From Terriglobia bacterium (GTDB lineage: Bacteria; Acidobacteriota; Polarisedimenticolia; Polarisedimenticolales; JAIQFR01), in contig JAIQFR010000008.1 in NCBI GenBank assembly GCA_020073205.1, forward strand, positions 1 through 64,000: a stretch of 64,000 nucleotides of DNA. The letters run 5' to 3'. The first letter of the stretch is position 1. Every line of letters starts with the position of its first letter. The position numbers were made by a program, and so were the translations under genes. The notes beneath the pieces are model-generated. The model was not told where the DNA came from. It worked only from the letters and a program-made list of their open reading frames with translations, and made no database searches. Below, one piece after another: positions 36,751 to 46,260 of the stretch.

Positions 36751-36779
36751 ACTATAGGATAGCCCCGCGGGGCTGTCAA
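36751..36779 (-). promoter_or_regulatory. Sigma-70-type groESL promoter
   Basis: On the minus strand a perfect TTGACA (36779-36774), a 17-base spacer and TATAGT (36756-36751) immediately upstream of CIRCE. The spacer holds the 14-base palindrome AGCCCCGCGGGGCT (36761-36774). Confidence 0.9.
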
Positions 36780-36810
36780 GCCCGAGGGGAGTCAGGCGGG
36801 AGCCGAGAGG

Positions 36811-38433
36811 TCAGATCGACGAAGCGGGGGAAGATGCACGCTCCCTAACCTCGCGGCTGCGCTCGCCCGCCGCGGCGAGCCGTGAGGCCTCGTCGAAGAG
36901 CGTCAGTGCCTTCCGGACCTGCGGGTCGGCGTCGGAGAGGATCCGGTTCTGGGCCTCGACGCCCCACTTGACCTTCGCGATCTGAGCCCGCAGCTGGAGC
37001 TCGACCTGCGGCCAGGCGGTCTCCATGGCGGCATCGAAAGGAATCGACTTCGATTCGAGGAAGTGGCGGACCTCGTCACGGAACGCCGCATCCACCGGAA
37101 CCTCCGGCTTGAGGTCCGGGTGCGCCGGGACGTAACGGACGGCGAAGTCGAGGATCAGGTTGTCTCGTACGAGGCGCGAAAGGACCGGGAGCGCCCGCTC
37201 GGCGCGCACCACGTAGTCGGGGGTGATCCCCCCGCCGCCGTAGACGGTCCGTCCGGAGTCGGTGTGCTTCGTCTCCCGCCGGTCGGGCGCCGGCTGCGCC
37301 TCGGCGGCCGGCGCCTCGGCCTCTTCCTCCGGCTCGAGGAAGTAGTCGTCGAGGTCCGAGTAGTCGCGCTGGATGAGGCGCCCCGAAGGGGTGAAGTACT
37401 TCGCGGTGGTGAGCGCGACGGCGCCGCCGCCGTGGAGCGGGATCACCCGCTGCACGAGTCCCTTCCCGAACGTGGTCTCGCCGACGACGAGCCCCCGGTC
37501 GTGGTCCTGGATCGCGCCGGACACGATCTCGCTGGCGGAAGCCGATGCATGGTCCACGAGGACCACGAGCGGCGCGTCGATTCGGTCCACGTCCTTCGCC
37601 GCCGGGTAGTCCTGGTCCGATCCCGGGACGCGCCCGCGCGTGTACACGATCATCTTCCCCGCGGGGATGAACCGCTCCGCAACCTGCACGGCCTGTTCGA
37701 GGAGGCCTCCAGGGTTCCGCCTCAGGTCCAGGATCAGCCGCGCCATTCCCTGGGCCTCAAGGTGCTTCACGGCCTCGTCCAGCTCCGTCGCGGTCGTGGA
37801 GGTGAAGTTGGCGAGACGGATGAAGCCGGTTCCCGGTCGGACCATGTAGGCCAGCGTGATGCTGTGGGTGGGGATCTCGTCGCGGATCAGCGTGACGTCG
37901 AACGGAGCGTCCTCGCGCGGCCGCTGGATGGTGATCGTGACCTTGGTTCCCTTTTCGCCCTTGAGTCGCCGGACCGCCTCCTGCACGGACAGGCTGATCG
38001 TGTCCGACCCCTCGATCCTGGAGATGATGTCGCCGGCTTGTAGGCCCGCGCGGCTCGCGGGAGTGCCGTCGATCGGTGCGATGATCGTGAGCGGCTTGTC
38101 CGGCCCCGGCTTGTTGATCTGGATTCCGAGCCCGAAGAACTTCCCGCGCTGCTCGTCCTTCATCTCGTTGTAGGCATCCTTGTCGAGGTAATTGCTGTGG
38201 GGGTCCAACGTGTGGAGCATCCCCTGCACCGCGTCCTCGACCATGGCCTTCGATTCGACCTTGCCGACGTAGTTCTCCTCCACGATCGCGAGGGCCCGGC
38301 CGAACGACTGCAGTAGCGCGTCGGACTTGTCCGCCTCGGCGCGCGCGCGACCGCCGATGATGCCGCCCAGCGTGCAGCAGGCGGCCAGGACCAGAAGGAC
38401 CATCAGTGCGGATCGACCCGTCGTTCGCTTCAT
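36811..38433 (-). CDS. S41 C-terminal processing peptidase (CtpA/Prc type)
   Basis: A 540-residue periplasmic protease. An N-terminal membrane segment (ALMVLLVLAACCTLGGIIGG) precedes a PDZ domain (about 95-170, GIQINKPGPDKPLTIIAPID) and the S41 core with ASASASEIVSGAI (nucleophile serine) and VGETTFGKGLVQ (catalytic lysine). It cuts unstructured C-termini of exported proteins. The long acidic insert EPEEEAEAPAAEAQPAPDR is unusual and probably a linker. Confidence 0.95.
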   Translation of the reverse strand: MKRTTGRSALMVLLVLAACCTLGGIIGGRARAEADKSDALLQSFGRALAIVEENYVGKVESKAMVEDAVQGMLHTLDPHSNYLDKDAYNEMKDEQRGKFFGLGIQINKPGPDKPLTIIAPIDGTPASRAGLQAGDIISRIEGSDTISLSVQEAVRRLKGEKGTKVTITIQRPREDAPFDVTLIRDEIPTHSITLAYMVRPGTGFIRLANFTSTTATELDEAVKHLEAQGMARLILDLRRNPGGLLEQAVQVAERFIPAGKMIVYTRGRVPGSDQDYPAAKDVDRIDAPLVVLVDHASASASEIVSGAIQDHDRGLVVGETTFGKGLVQRVIPLHGGGAVALTTAKYFTPSGRLIQRDYSDLDDYFLEPEEEAEAPAAEAQPAPDRRETKHTDSGRTVYGGGGITPDYVVRAERALPVLSRLVRDNLILDFAVRYVPAHPDLKPEVPVDAAFRDEVRHFLESKSIPFDAAMETAWPQVELQLRAQIAKVKWGVEAQNRILSDADPQVRKALTLFDEASRLAAAGERSREVRERASSPASSI

Positions 38434-38468
38434 CGTATCCCCTCGGAAGAGGTTGTCGGGAGGGTTTG

Positions 38469-38497
38469 ATTATAGGCTGTGGTCTGCGCCGGGGCAA
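38469..38497 (-). promoter_or_regulatory. Sigma-70-type promoter of the S41 peptidase
   Basis: On the minus strand TTGCCC (38497-38492), a 17-base spacer and a perfect TATAAT (38474-38469), about 36 bases upstream of the ATG. Confidence 0.65.
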
Positions 38498-38543
38498 AGA
38501 CGGGGTTCTCGGCGATTGCGCGGATCGCAGGGACGGGACTTTC

Positions 38544-38572
38544 TTGACACCACCGGGGCGGCGAAGTAGGCT
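38544..38572 (+). promoter_or_regulatory. Sigma-70-type promoter of tatA-tatC
   Basis: A perfect TTGACA (38544-38549), a 17-base spacer and TAGGCT (38567-38572), about 45 bases upstream of the tatA ATG. It lies back to back with the S41 promoter. Confidence 0.6.
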
Positions 38573-38616
38573 ACGACGTCGTGTGGGCGCGGGGGTCGGG
38601 AGAGGAGGGACCCGCC

Positions 38617-39093
38617 ATGTTCGGTTCGATCGGCGGCCCTGAGATCCTCCTGATCTTCGTTCTCGCCCTTCTCCTATTCGGCCCGCGGAAGCTGCCCGAG
38701 ATCGGCCGCGCACTGGGGAAGACCGTCGCCGAGTTCCGGAAGGCGACCGCGGAGTTCCGGGGCACGCTCGAGCGAGAGGTCGAGATGGAGAAGCTGAAGG
38801 AGACCGGCGGGGCGCTGAAGTCCGCCGCGGCGGACACCGCGGACTCCGTGAGGGGCCGAGGTCTCATCGCCGAGCTCGCGTCGGCCTTGCGCCCCGCGGC
38901 CGAACCGTACGACGGTGGCACGGATCGCCTCAATCGAGAGGAGGTCCGTATCCCAGCCGGCGTCGCTCCTGCCGCCGCGGGGCCCTCCGCCGCTCCGATC
39001 CCGTTTTCCGACGAGAGCGAGGCGAACGCTCCTCCCGGAGCCGCCGCGGCCCCGGCCCTCCCCGAAGATGGCGCCAAGCGCGAAGAACCCTGA
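38617..39093 (+). CDS. tatA: Twin-arginine translocase subunit TatA/TatB
   Basis: A 158-residue Tat protein beginning [20 protein letters not shown], with the [17 protein letters not shown] hinge and amphipathic helix. The ATG at 38617 follows GGAGGG. Length lies between TatA and TatB; the FG before the hinge is TatA-like. A Pro/Ala-rich tail makes up the rest. It is the only TatA/B-type gene in the window, and overlaps tatC by 26 bases. Confidence 0.92.
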   Translation: MFGSIGGPEILLIFVLALLLFGPRKLPEIGRALGKTVAEFRKATAEFRGTLEREVEMEKLKETGGALKSAAADTADSVRGRGLIAELASALRPAAEPYDGGTDRLNREEVRIPAGVAPAAAGPSAAPIPFSDESEANAPPGAAAAPALPEDGAKREEP

Positions 39094-39811
39094 CGGCACG
39101 ATGACGTTCCTCGAGCATCTGGACGAGCTCAGGAAGCGGCTCTTCCGCTGCGCGATCGTGTACGTCGCCGTCCTGTCGGCCTGCTGGTACTTCAGCCCGA
39201 CGATCGTCGAATTCCTACTGCGGCCGATCAGGCGGCACCTGTTCGCCGGAGGGGACATCGTGTTCCTCCGGCTGACCGAGCCGTTCATGGTGTACATGAA
39301 GGCGTCGGCGATAGCGGCTCTGTTCGTCGCCGCTCCCTACCTCCTGCACCAGCTCTGGGGATTCGTCGCTCCTGGCCTTTACCGGCACGAGCGGCTGACC
39401 GGCGTCGCGTTCCTCACGTTCGGCACCCTGTTCCTAGTCCTCGGCGGTCTCTTCGGCTACTACGTCGCCACCCCCATTGCGGCAAAATGGCTGATCCAGC
39501 TCGGCTCCGGCTTCAAGGCGTCGCTCACGCTCGAATCCGCATTCGAGTTCGAAGCTTGGGTGCTCCTCGGGATGGGACTGGTCTTCGAGCTTCCGATCGT
39601 CCTGTACTTCCTGGGCCGCATCGGTCTCGTGACGCCCCGGTTCTTGCTCCGCCATCTCCGACTGGCCATCGTGGTCTGCTTCGTCATCTCCGCGGTCATC
39701 ACCCCGACCGGCGACATGCTCACCATGAGCGTATTCGCGCTCCCGATGGTGGCGTTGTACCTCGTGGGCGTGCTGGTCATTTGGTTCACGGCACGGCCGC
39801 GGAAGACCTGA
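39068..39811 (+). CDS. tatC: Twin-arginine translocase subunit TatC
   Basis: A 247-residue TatC with six TM helices; the first motif [16 protein letters not shown] (near residue 12) recognises twin-arginine signals. The ATG at 39068 puts the start inside the tatA end. SFITPTGD-like [12 protein letters not shown] and [15 protein letters not shown] are as in other TatC. With tatA it should export folded proteins. Confidence 0.97.
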   Translation: MAPSAKNPDGTMTFLEHLDELRKRLFRCAIVYVAVLSACWYFSPTIVEFLLRPIRRHLFAGGDIVFLRLTEPFMVYMKASAIAALFVAAPYLLHQLWGFVAPGLYRHERLTGVAFLTFGTLFLVLGGLFGYYVATPIAAKWLIQLGSGFKASLTLESAFEFEAWVLLGMGLVFELPIVLYFLGRIGLVTPRFLLRHLRLAIVVCFVISAVITPTGDMLTMSVFALPMVALYLVGVLVIWFTARPRKT

Positions 39812-39816
39812 TCGGC

Positions 39817-40656
39817 ATGTCACCCGTGGCGGTCCGCGCGCCGGCCGGTTTCCTCGCGAGAGGGCAGGGGCGGCACGTTCTCCTGGCGCGCGTGGAACTC
39901 CTCGGTCGCGCCCTTGACGCCGGCCTAGGGCAACCCGCTTCGTGGGAGGGCGAGTTGGTCGAGCGGCCCGGCGGCTCCGGCCGCGGAGCGTCCGGGAGGC
40001 TCGTTCTCCCGGGAGGAGTCCGCCTGGTGGTCAAGCGAATGCGCCGCGGGGGACTTTTGGCCCGGATCTGGCGAGACCGTTTCCCCGGGACCGCTCGCCT
40101 CCTCGGCAACCTCTCCGTGCCGATGGAGGCCGCGCGGCGGGGCGTTCCGACCGCGGCGCCCGCCGCGATGCTGATCGAGATCGGGCCGATCGGTCTCGAC
40201 CGCGCCTGGATGGCGGTGGACGAGATCCCCGGCGCCGAGGATCTCCTGACGCGGTTATCGGGTCCCCGCCCGCCCGCCCGGGAAGAGATCGCCGAGCTTC
40301 TCCGCGCGGTGAGGCGCATGCACGACGCGGGGGTGGAGCATCGCGACCTCAACCTCGCCAACCTCCTCTTGAGCTCGGATGCCGGCGCGCACCCCGAGGC
40401 GTGGATCGTTGATCTCGATCGTGCGCGACTCTTCGACGCGCCGCTTCCGGTTCGGAAGCGCCGCGCGGCGCTCCTCCGCATGGAGCGCTCCTACCTCAAG
40501 AGTTTCGGCGATTTGGGACCCCTCCCGGCGCCCCGCGGGCCGACGTGGATCGACGCGTACGCGGCCGGCGACCGCACGCTCGCGAGGGCCCTCGAGACGG
40601 GAAACCGCGTCGCCCGCGCTTCGCTCGCGATCCATCGGCTCGGGTGGCGGAAATGA
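39817..40656 (+). CDS. Lipopolysaccharide kinase (KdkA/WaaP-like) family protein
   Basis: A 279-residue protein with a compact kinase fold: a lysine-bearing strand VRLVVKRMRRGG, then AWMAVDEIPGAEDLL, GVEHRDLNLANLLL (catalytic loop, about residues 170-183) and WIVDLDRARLF in place of DFG. It is of the Kdo/heptose kinase family, which phosphorylates inner-core sugars of LPS. It starts at ATG 39817, six bases past tatC. Kdo genes elsewhere in the window support the LPS role. Confidence 0.8.
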   Translation: MSPVAVRAPAGFLARGQGRHVLLARVELLGRALDAGLGQPASWEGELVERPGGSGRGASGRLVLPGGVRLVVKRMRRGGLLARIWRDRFPGTARLLGNLSVPMEAARRGVPTAAPAAMLIEIGPIGLDRAWMAVDEIPGAEDLLTRLSGPRPPAREEIAELLRAVRRMHDAGVEHRDLNLANLLLSSDAGAHPEAWIVDLDRARLFDAPLPVRKRRAALLRMERSYLKSFGDLGPLPAPRGPTWIDAYAAGDRTLARALETGNRVARASLAIHRLGWRK

Positions 40657-40678
40657 GGACGGCGGACCGGCGACCGGC

Positions 40679-41353
40679 TCAGCGCGGTCCCGCCGCCTCC
40701 CGGGACCGGCGGCCCGCGAGGGCGTCGAGCGTCCCCCGGACGAACGGCGACGCCGCCGTCGCGAGCGCCGTCCAGAAGAGCGCCGCGGGGAATCCCTGAG
40801 GCACCCGGCCGTCGAGGACGTCCCTGAACCTCCAGCAGAACGACGCGGCCACTCCGGAAGCGCCGCCGACCGCGACCGCCCAGCCGATGCGAGACGGGGA
40901 GATGGACCGTCCCGCCGCCTCCGCGGTCTCGTGGGCGAGAAAGCCCACGATCAGCAAGAGCGATACGACGACCGGGTAGATCACGGGGGCGAGCCACGGG
41001 ACGGGAATCAGGAAGAGGATGTCCCAGGCGCCGAAGGAGTCGGGCCAACTGAGAAAGATCCGAAGCCCCGCGTAGTACACGAGATCCCACACGCCGAAGA
41101 GGAACCCGAACACGAAGAAGCCGTCGGCGCGATGGCGCCGGGCCAGCGCGGCGACCGAGGCGAGCATGACGATCGTCGCCGCCTCGCGGATGACTTCCGC
41201 GACGGCGACCCGATCCGGCATCCGCACGATGGGGAAACGGAATCCGCCAGGGTAGTACAGTTCGCGAAGGTACAACACGACGACGGACTCGAGGATTCCC
41301 ATGGCGATCGCGAACGCGGTCAGCCCGAGAGCCCTCCTGACCCGGCCCGTCAC
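40679..41353 (-). CDS. Conserved six-TM membrane protein
   Basis: A 224-residue inner-membrane protein with about six TM helices; the middle holds WDLVYYAGLRIFLSWPDSFG and a charged loop between helices. It overlaps the GT9 gene by four bases (GTGA). I do not recognise a function; the coupling suggests a role in envelope or sugar metabolism. Confidence 0.7.
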   Translation of the reverse strand: MTGRVRRALGLTAFAIAMGILESVVVLYLRELYYPGGFRFPIVRMPDRVAVAEVIREAATIVMLASVAALARRHRADGFFVFGFLFGVWDLVYYAGLRIFLSWPDSFGAWDILFLIPVPWLAPVIYPVVVSLLLIVGFLAHETAEAAGRSISPSRIGWAVAVGGASGVAASFCWRFRDVLDGRVPQGFPAALFWTALATAASPFVRGTLDALAGRRSREAAGPR

Positions 41354-42474
41354 GCGAGCCGCCTCGGGCTGGCTCGATCCAGCACCTCACGGACGGCGCC
41401 GGCCACCGCCTCCGGGGTCACCCCCTCGAACCCCCCCGCCTCTCGATCCGTCCGCTTGACGCCGGTGTAGACGCGCCCGGGCGGGGACACCGCCGCATGC
41501 GGTACGCCCCACGGCGCGTTGACCTCGGGATCGGTCGGGCCGTAGATCGCGACGACGGGGCAGCCGACCGCGCACGCGAGGTGAAGCGGCCCGGTATCGC
41601 CGGCCACCAGGAGGCGCGCGCGCCGGACCACCGCCGCCAGCATGCGGAGGTCCGTGGGTGGCGCGAGCGCCGCCGCGCCGGCGCACGCCCGGACCGTCTG
41701 GATCGCATCGCTCTCCTCCCCCGGGCCATGCAACACCAGGGGATGGACCCCACGGGAGCGGATCTCGCGAGCGGCCGCGGCCAGCAACCCGGCGGGCGGC
41801 TTCTTGTAGGACTGCTTCGCGCTCGCTCCGGGCACGATCACCGCGTAGGGGCGACCGCGACCGATCCGGCCGGCCACGAGGTCGCGTCCGGCCTTGAGGC
41901 ACGGCACGGAGAACGGTATCCCGCCGTCCGGCAGTGGCTCCACCGCGACGCCGAGCGCCCGCACCAGCGCCAGGTTCCGCTCCATGCGCGGCATCCGTTG
42001 CGGCCCGGCGTCGACGCGGTGCGTGGTGAAGAGGCGATTCCCCTCTTTTTGTTGGGGCCCCGAGTAGCCCAGGCGGACGGCCGCGCCCGAAAGCCGGCCC
42101 AGGACTCCACTTCTGAGGTTCCCGTGGAAATCGAGAACGATGTCGGGGGCCGCGGACCGCACCTCTCGGGCGAAGCGCGCGACGGAGAGCACGAGCGAGA
42201 CCCAGAGGGCGGGCGAGCGCGCGAGCCGAGACCATTCGCGCCGAGGGACCGCGAAGCACCCGTCCAGGTCGGGGTGGTCGGTCAGGATCGGGGCCCACCG
42301 GTCGTCAACGACCCAGTAGATCTTCGCGTCGGGGAAGGCGAACCTCAAGAGGCGCACCGGCGGGAGCGTCCGCAAGACATCGCCGAGTGCGCCCATGCGA
42401 AGCGCGAGAACGGTCAACCCCTCGCCGTGTCCGAGGAACCGCTGGGCCAGCGTTTCGGGCAGGGGCTTCACCAC
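41350..42474 (-). CDS. Glycosyltransferase family 9 (heptosyltransferase-like)
   Basis: A 374-residue GT9 protein. LALRMGALGDVLRTLPPVR (about 24-42) and LVAGDTGPLHLACAVGCPVVAIYGPTDP (about 285-315, shown here in part) are the family blocks for acceptor and nucleotide-sugar binding. It should add a heptose or related sugar to LPS core. GTG start at 42474; a double GTG makes the exact start uncertain. Confidence 0.88.
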   Translation of the reverse strand: MVKPLPETLAQRFLGHGEGLTVLALRMGALGDVLRTLPPVRLLRFAFPDAKIYWVVDDRWAPILTDHPDLDGCFAVPRREWSRLARSPALWVSLVLSVARFAREVRSAAPDIVLDFHGNLRSGVLGRLSGAAVRLGYSGPQQKEGNRLFTTHRVDAGPQRMPRMERNLALVRALGVAVEPLPDGGIPFSVPCLKAGRDLVAGRIGRGRPYAVIVPGASAKQSYKKPPAGLLAAAAREIRSRGVHPLVLHGPGEESDAIQTVRACAGAAALAPPTDLRMLAAVVRRARLLVAGDTGPLHLACAVGCPVVAIYGPTDPEVNAPWGVPHAAVSPPGRVYTGVKRTDREAGGFEGVTPEAVAGAVREVLDRASPRRLA

Positions 42475-42581
42475 GCGAGTATAGCCGACGCATCGGGCGC
42501 TCGCGCTTTCCCATCGTCGGGGCAGCGGCGACCCGGCGGTAGAATCAGGAGAGCGGCGATGCCGCGCCGCGCGGAGGATGG

Positions 42582-42770
42582 ATGTCGATCGACGCGAGGC
42601 TGCTGGCGATCCTGGTCTGCCCGGCTTGTCGCGGGCCTATCCGCGAGGGTTGCGAGGACAGCGGACTGGAGTGTGCGGACTGCGGGCGCGTCTATCCCGT
42701 TCGAGATGGCATTCCCGCCATGCTCGTGGAGGAGGCCAGCCCACCGACCCGGCGCACGACGAGACGATGA
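42582..42770 (+). CDS. Trm112-family zinc-ribbon protein
   Basis: A 62-residue protein with LLAILVCPACRGPI, LECADCGRVYPVRDGIPAML: the C-x2-C/C-x2-C pattern and YPVRDGIP motif of Trm112 (YcaR). Such proteins activate methyltransferases. A -10-like TAGAAT (42540-42545) and GGAGG lie before it. Confidence 0.9.
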   Translation: MSIDARLLAILVCPACRGPIREGCEDSGLECADCGRVYPVRDGIPAMLVEEASPPTRRTTRR

Positions 42771-42874
42771 TGCGCTGACAGCACGAGGAGCCGGAAGGCA
42801 CGGAAAATCCGGTCGTCGCTCGCCTCGGCGACCCGATGGCTCGCGCGCCGGATAAGGCCTTGAGCACCATGCAC

Positions 42875-42902
42875 TTGACGCCGCTCCCACCCGGACTAAG
42901 TT
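42875..42902 (+). promoter_or_regulatory. Candidate promoter of the DUF4388 gene
   Basis: TTGACG (42875-42880), a 16-base spacer and TAAGTT (42897-42902), about 108 bases ahead of the ATG. The rest of the gap from 42771 to 43009 shows nothing further. Confidence 0.4.
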
Positions 42903-43009
42903 AAAGCGGGGGGCTTCCCGTCGGGAGACGGCCCAAGGCGGGGAACAGACCCAGGGCGGCCGAGTACCCGGCGCGCTGGCGCGGCCGGCTGGATGACGGG
43001 GCGAACGAC

Positions 43010-45754
43010 ATGCACGAGACGAGCCTGCCGGAGGATTCCGCCGGCCTTGTGGCCGGGCGCCTCGAGGGGATGAGCATCCCTGACCTCATGTGGTTGCTGT
43101 TCCGGAGACAGGCGACCGGGGTTCTGCACCTGAGCCGCCGCGGTCTGGCCAAGCGGATCTTCTTTCAGGACGGCCACATCGTCTTTGCCGCATCGAGCGA
43201 CCCCAACGACCGGCTCGGCGAGATGCTGCTCCGGGAAGGGCTCATCGATCTCGAGCAGCTCGAGGACGCGATTTCCAAGCTCTACCTCGGGAGGCGGTTG
43301 GGGACGCTGCTGGTGGAGATGGGGCACCTCCGTCCGGAGGACCTCGTCCGCGGCGTCATCGCGCAGGTTCGCGAGATCGTCCTCGAGCCGTTCACCTGGG
43401 AGGAGGGAGCCTACCGCTTCGACGACGGGCCGCTGCCGTTGGACGAGGTGGTCACCCTGGGAATGAAGACCGGCGAGATCCTCATGCAGGGGATTCGTCG
43501 GATCCGCTCGTTCACCCGGATCCGGCGGAGCGTCGGCGGGCTGCGGCAGCGGTTCGCGCTGTCCCCCGGGTCGGCGGAGATCGTGGGAGGATTGTTGCTC
43601 ACCGACGGCGAGCGGCTCCTCCTGCAGCGGCTCCAGCGCGGGAGTGCGTCCATCGAGGCCCTCTGCCGCGAGATCTACGCCTCGAACTTCGAGATCCATC
43701 AAGCGCTGTGGGCGTTCCGGGTGCTCGGCGCGGTGACCGAGGCCGACGGTTCGGACGGGTCGGCCTTGGCCGAATCCTCGCTGGACGGCCGGCTCGGCCC
43801 CGAAGGCATCGTCGACGTTCTGGTCAAGCTCTGCCGCGCCGGCGAGACCGGTGTGCTCCACGCGAATCGCGGACCGCTGGAACGGACGTTCCATCTCCGG
43901 GAGGGACGTTGTGTCTTCGCCACCAGCAACAGCATCGACGACGGCCTCATCGCCCACCTGCTGCGGCGCGGCGTGATCTCGATTCGTGACCGAGAGGAGA
44001 CGGCGAGGCGGCTCCTCAGCAACAAGAGGGTGGGCACCATCCTGCTCGAGATGGGCGTGCTCGACGAGCTGGACCTGCGCGAGATGGTGAGAGAGCAGCT
44101 CAGCGAGATCGTCTGCGACACGTTCCGATGGGAGGAGGGAGAGTACCAGTTCGTCCGCGGGGAACTCCCCACCATCGAGGACATCGTCCTTGAATCGAGC
44201 CTGGAGGACCTGGTTTCCGAGGGGATCCGGCGGGTGACCTCCTGGTCGAGGGTGCGGGCCGGCTGCGGCGGCTTCGCGGGTTCGCGCCTCGCCTTGACCC
44301 CAGGATACCTCGACGTCCTGGACCACATGAAGGTCGGCGCGGACGAATGGGAGGTCGTCTCCTGCCTCGGCGCGCCGAAGACGCTGCTCGACATCTGTCG
44401 AAGCGTGTCGCTCGGCGACTTCCGGGTCTGCCAGATCCTGTGGGCTCTGCGCCTGCTCGGAGCGGTTCGGGACGAGCCGGCGTCCGGCGTGTCGGAGGTG
44501 CTTCCGACGGAGTCGCTCGCGGATCGGTCCGCCGATTCCCCGGGGCCTCCCGCCGCCGCCGCCGGTCCACCCGAGGAACCTCCCATGGTCGGCAACGGCG
44601 TGGAGGCGGCCGCGGTAGAGGCGAACTCGATCCCGGTCTCGCCGCCCGAGGAGACCTCGCCGGAGGTCGTCTCGGAGACGTGGCGACTCACCGGTGAAGC
44701 ATTCGCCGCGTCACCGCACGAGGAGCTCGAGCCCCCCGCGACCGGGGAGGCCGCCTGCGCCGTTCGTACGACGGAGGCTTGCGGGGACGCCGCCGGGCCG
44801 CGCAGCGAGCCCGCGGAGCCGCAGGAAGGCGCGGCGCCGTCCGCTCCCGAAGCCTTTGCGCTCGACTCGCCCGCGGACGCCACCCTGGCCTTGACCCGTG
44901 ACGAGGTCGAAACGGCCCTGGGGCTGGCGCCCGCGACGCGCCACGAGGAGGAGTTCGAGCTGGCCGAGCCGGGAACCGGTGCGGACGGTCCATTCGCTGA
45001 CGCCGTGACGGAGGATGCGGCCGGCGGGAGGGAGTTCGAGATCGGCGAGCCCGCGCCGGAGGCCTCGGAGCCCGAGCCCGCGACCTCCGGAGATGCCGGA
45101 CCTTCGTTCGAACTGGCGGCCGAGGATACTCCGCCGCGGAGAGAGGAACCGATCTCGGAGACATCGACACCGGAGTTCCCGGATCCCGAGAGCACCGGCG
45201 CGATTCCACCCGAGGACGTCGCCCGAGCGATCGGGACGCTCGCCGAGGAGGGGCCGGCGGCGGCGGAGCCGGCGCCCCAGGAAGCGGAGACACGGTGCGA
45301 AGCCTTCACCGCCGAGTCCGGTCGCGCGGAGTCCGAGGCGGCACCGGAGACACCGGCCGCCGCCCCTGTCGAGACGCCGGAGCCGGAGCACGATTCCCCG
45401 GGTCCGCTCGCGGAGCTCGACCGCGCCATCGGCCGTTTCAACCAGCTCCACCGGGTGCTCTATCGCGCGATTCGGTCCGAGGTGGGCGCCGGGGCGGTGA
45501 ACTTCATCCACGCGTGTCGCGGAGGCCTCGACGGAGGTCAGGGCGAGCTGTTCGCGGGAAGCCGGCTGCTGCCTGACGGGAGCTGGGATCCCGAAGGGCT
45601 CAAGAAGGCGATGCGAGAGAGGCGCGTCAACGAGCCCTGGCCCCGTCTCCAAAGGCTCCTCGATCGCGAGTTGGAGATGCTCAGGCCGCAAATCGACGAG
45701 ACGCGTATCAAGGCGCTCCACGAGCAGCTGTCGGAACTCCGCGCATCGCCCTGA
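43010..45754 (+). CDS. DUF4388-type protein with internal duplication and long acidic linker
   Basis: A 914-residue cytoplasmic protein. Residues 15-245 and 255-495 are two copies of one unit: DUF4388 (LEGMSIPDLMWLLFRRQATG; second copy LVKLCRAGETGVLHANRG), then LGTLLVEMGHLRPEDL / VGTILLEMGVLDELDL, WEEGAYRF / WEEGEYQF, and winged-helix ends LWAFRVLGAV / LWALRLLGAV, offset about 243 residues. Residues 500-800 are a low-complexity Ala/Glu/Pro/Ser linker. The last 100 residues are helical (RFNQLHRVLYRAIRSEVGAG). DUF4388 is found in myxobacterial signalling proteins; the role here is unknown. Confidence 0.75.
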   Translation: MHETSLPEDSAGLVAGRLEGMSIPDLMWLLFRRQATGVLHLSRRGLAKRIFFQDGHIVFAASSDPNDRLGEMLLREGLIDLEQLEDAISKLYLGRRLGTLLVEMGHLRPEDLVRGVIAQVREIVLEPFTWEEGAYRFDDGPLPLDEVVTLGMKTGEILMQGIRRIRSFTRIRRSVGGLRQRFALSPGSAEIVGGLLLTDGERLLLQRLQRGSASIEALCREIYASNFEIHQALWAFRVLGAVTEADGSDGSALAESSLDGRLGPEGIVDVLVKLCRAGETGVLHANRGPLERTFHLREGRCVFATSNSIDDGLIAHLLRRGVISIRDREETARRLLSNKRVGTILLEMGVLDELDLREMVREQLSEIVCDTFRWEEGEYQFVRGELPTIEDIVLESSLEDLVSEGIRRVTSWSRVRAGCGGFAGSRLALTPGYLDVLDHMKVGADEWEVVSCLGAPKTLLDICRSVSLGDFRVCQILWALRLLGAVRDEPASGVSEVLPTESLADRSADSPGPPAAAAGPPEEPPMVGNGVEAAAVEANSIPVSPPEETSPEVVSETWRLTGEAFAASPHEELEPPATGEAACAVRTTEACGDAAGPRSEPAEPQEGAAPSAPEAFALDSPADATLALTRDEVETALGLAPATRHEEEFELAEPGTGADGPFADAVTEDAAGGREFEIGEPAPEASEPEPATSGDAGPSFELAAEDTPPRREEPISETSTPEFPDPESTGAIPPEDVARAIGTLAEEGPAAAEPAPQEAETRCEAFTAESGRAESEAAPETPAAAPVETPEPEHDSPGPLAELDRAIGRFNQLHRVLYRAIRSEVGAGAVNFIHACRGGLDGGQGELFAGSRLLPDGSWDPEGLKKAMRERRVNEPWPRLQRLLDRELEMLRPQIDETRIKALHEQLSELRASP

Positions 45755-45773
45755 GCCGACGGTTCAAGTCGGC
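45755..45773. terminator. Hairpin between convergent DUF4388 and lapA genes
   Basis: GCCGAC (45755-45760) and GTCGGC (45768-45773) pair with a seven-base loop, starting right after the DUF4388 stop. No T run. Weak evidence. Confidence 0.35.
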
Positions 45774-45791
45774 GTCTGACGTGCCCGGGGG

Positions 45792-46253
45792 CTAAACCGC
45801 CCGCCCGCCGGAGTAGGTGTCGTCGCCGCGATCGTCATCCCACAGCTCTTCGGCGTCGTAGACCGGCGCGCTGGCAGGCGGCGCTCCCGGCTCGCCGGAG
45901 GCCGACGGGTCCGTCGTGGATCCGGGCTCGCGGGCTTCGCGAATCGCGTCGGGCTCGACGCGCGGGAACGTGAGACGTTGGGTCCTCAGGTAATTCAGCT
46001 CTGTCTCGAGCTTCTGGATCTCCCGCCGCAGCCGGTGGTTGGCGAGCCGGAGGTTCGCGCCCTCCGCGACCGCGATCACCCCGGCGTAGACGATCCCGGC
46101 GAGGACCGACAGGACGACGACGGCGAACAGCGGGACCTCGTCGTGCCGGCTCTTCCAGACGGTCACGTCGACCTTGGTCTCGAGATTGGTGAGCACGAAG
46201 CCCAGGAGGTTGAGGAAAAGCAGGATCGTCAACAGGATCACGAGCAGCCGCAT
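45792..46253 (-). CDS. LapA-domain membrane protein
   Basis: A 153-residue protein with two TM helices (LLVILLTILLFLNLLGFVL and AVVVLSVLAGIVYAGVIAV) and a coiled-coil stretch RLRREIQKLETELNYL after them, the LapA (DUF1049) pattern. In E. coli LapA works with LapB to set LPS levels through LpxC. It closes the Kdo operon, which fits. No lapB lies beside it. Confidence 0.8.
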   Translation of the reverse strand: MRLLVILLTILLFLNLLGFVLTNLETKVDVTVWKSRHDEVPLFAVVVLSVLAGIVYAGVIAVAEGANLRLANHRLRREIQKLETELNYLRTQRLTFPRVEPDAIREAREPGSTTDPSASGEPGAPPASAPVYDAEELWDDDRGDDTYSGGRAV

Positions 46254-46260
46254 GTCCGCC

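Noticed and set aside
43699-45441. Ser-rich antisense frame opposite the DUF4388 gene
   Set aside because: Its Ser/Ala bias mirrors the Glu/Ala/Pro linker codons of the real gene; no ribosome site or motif.
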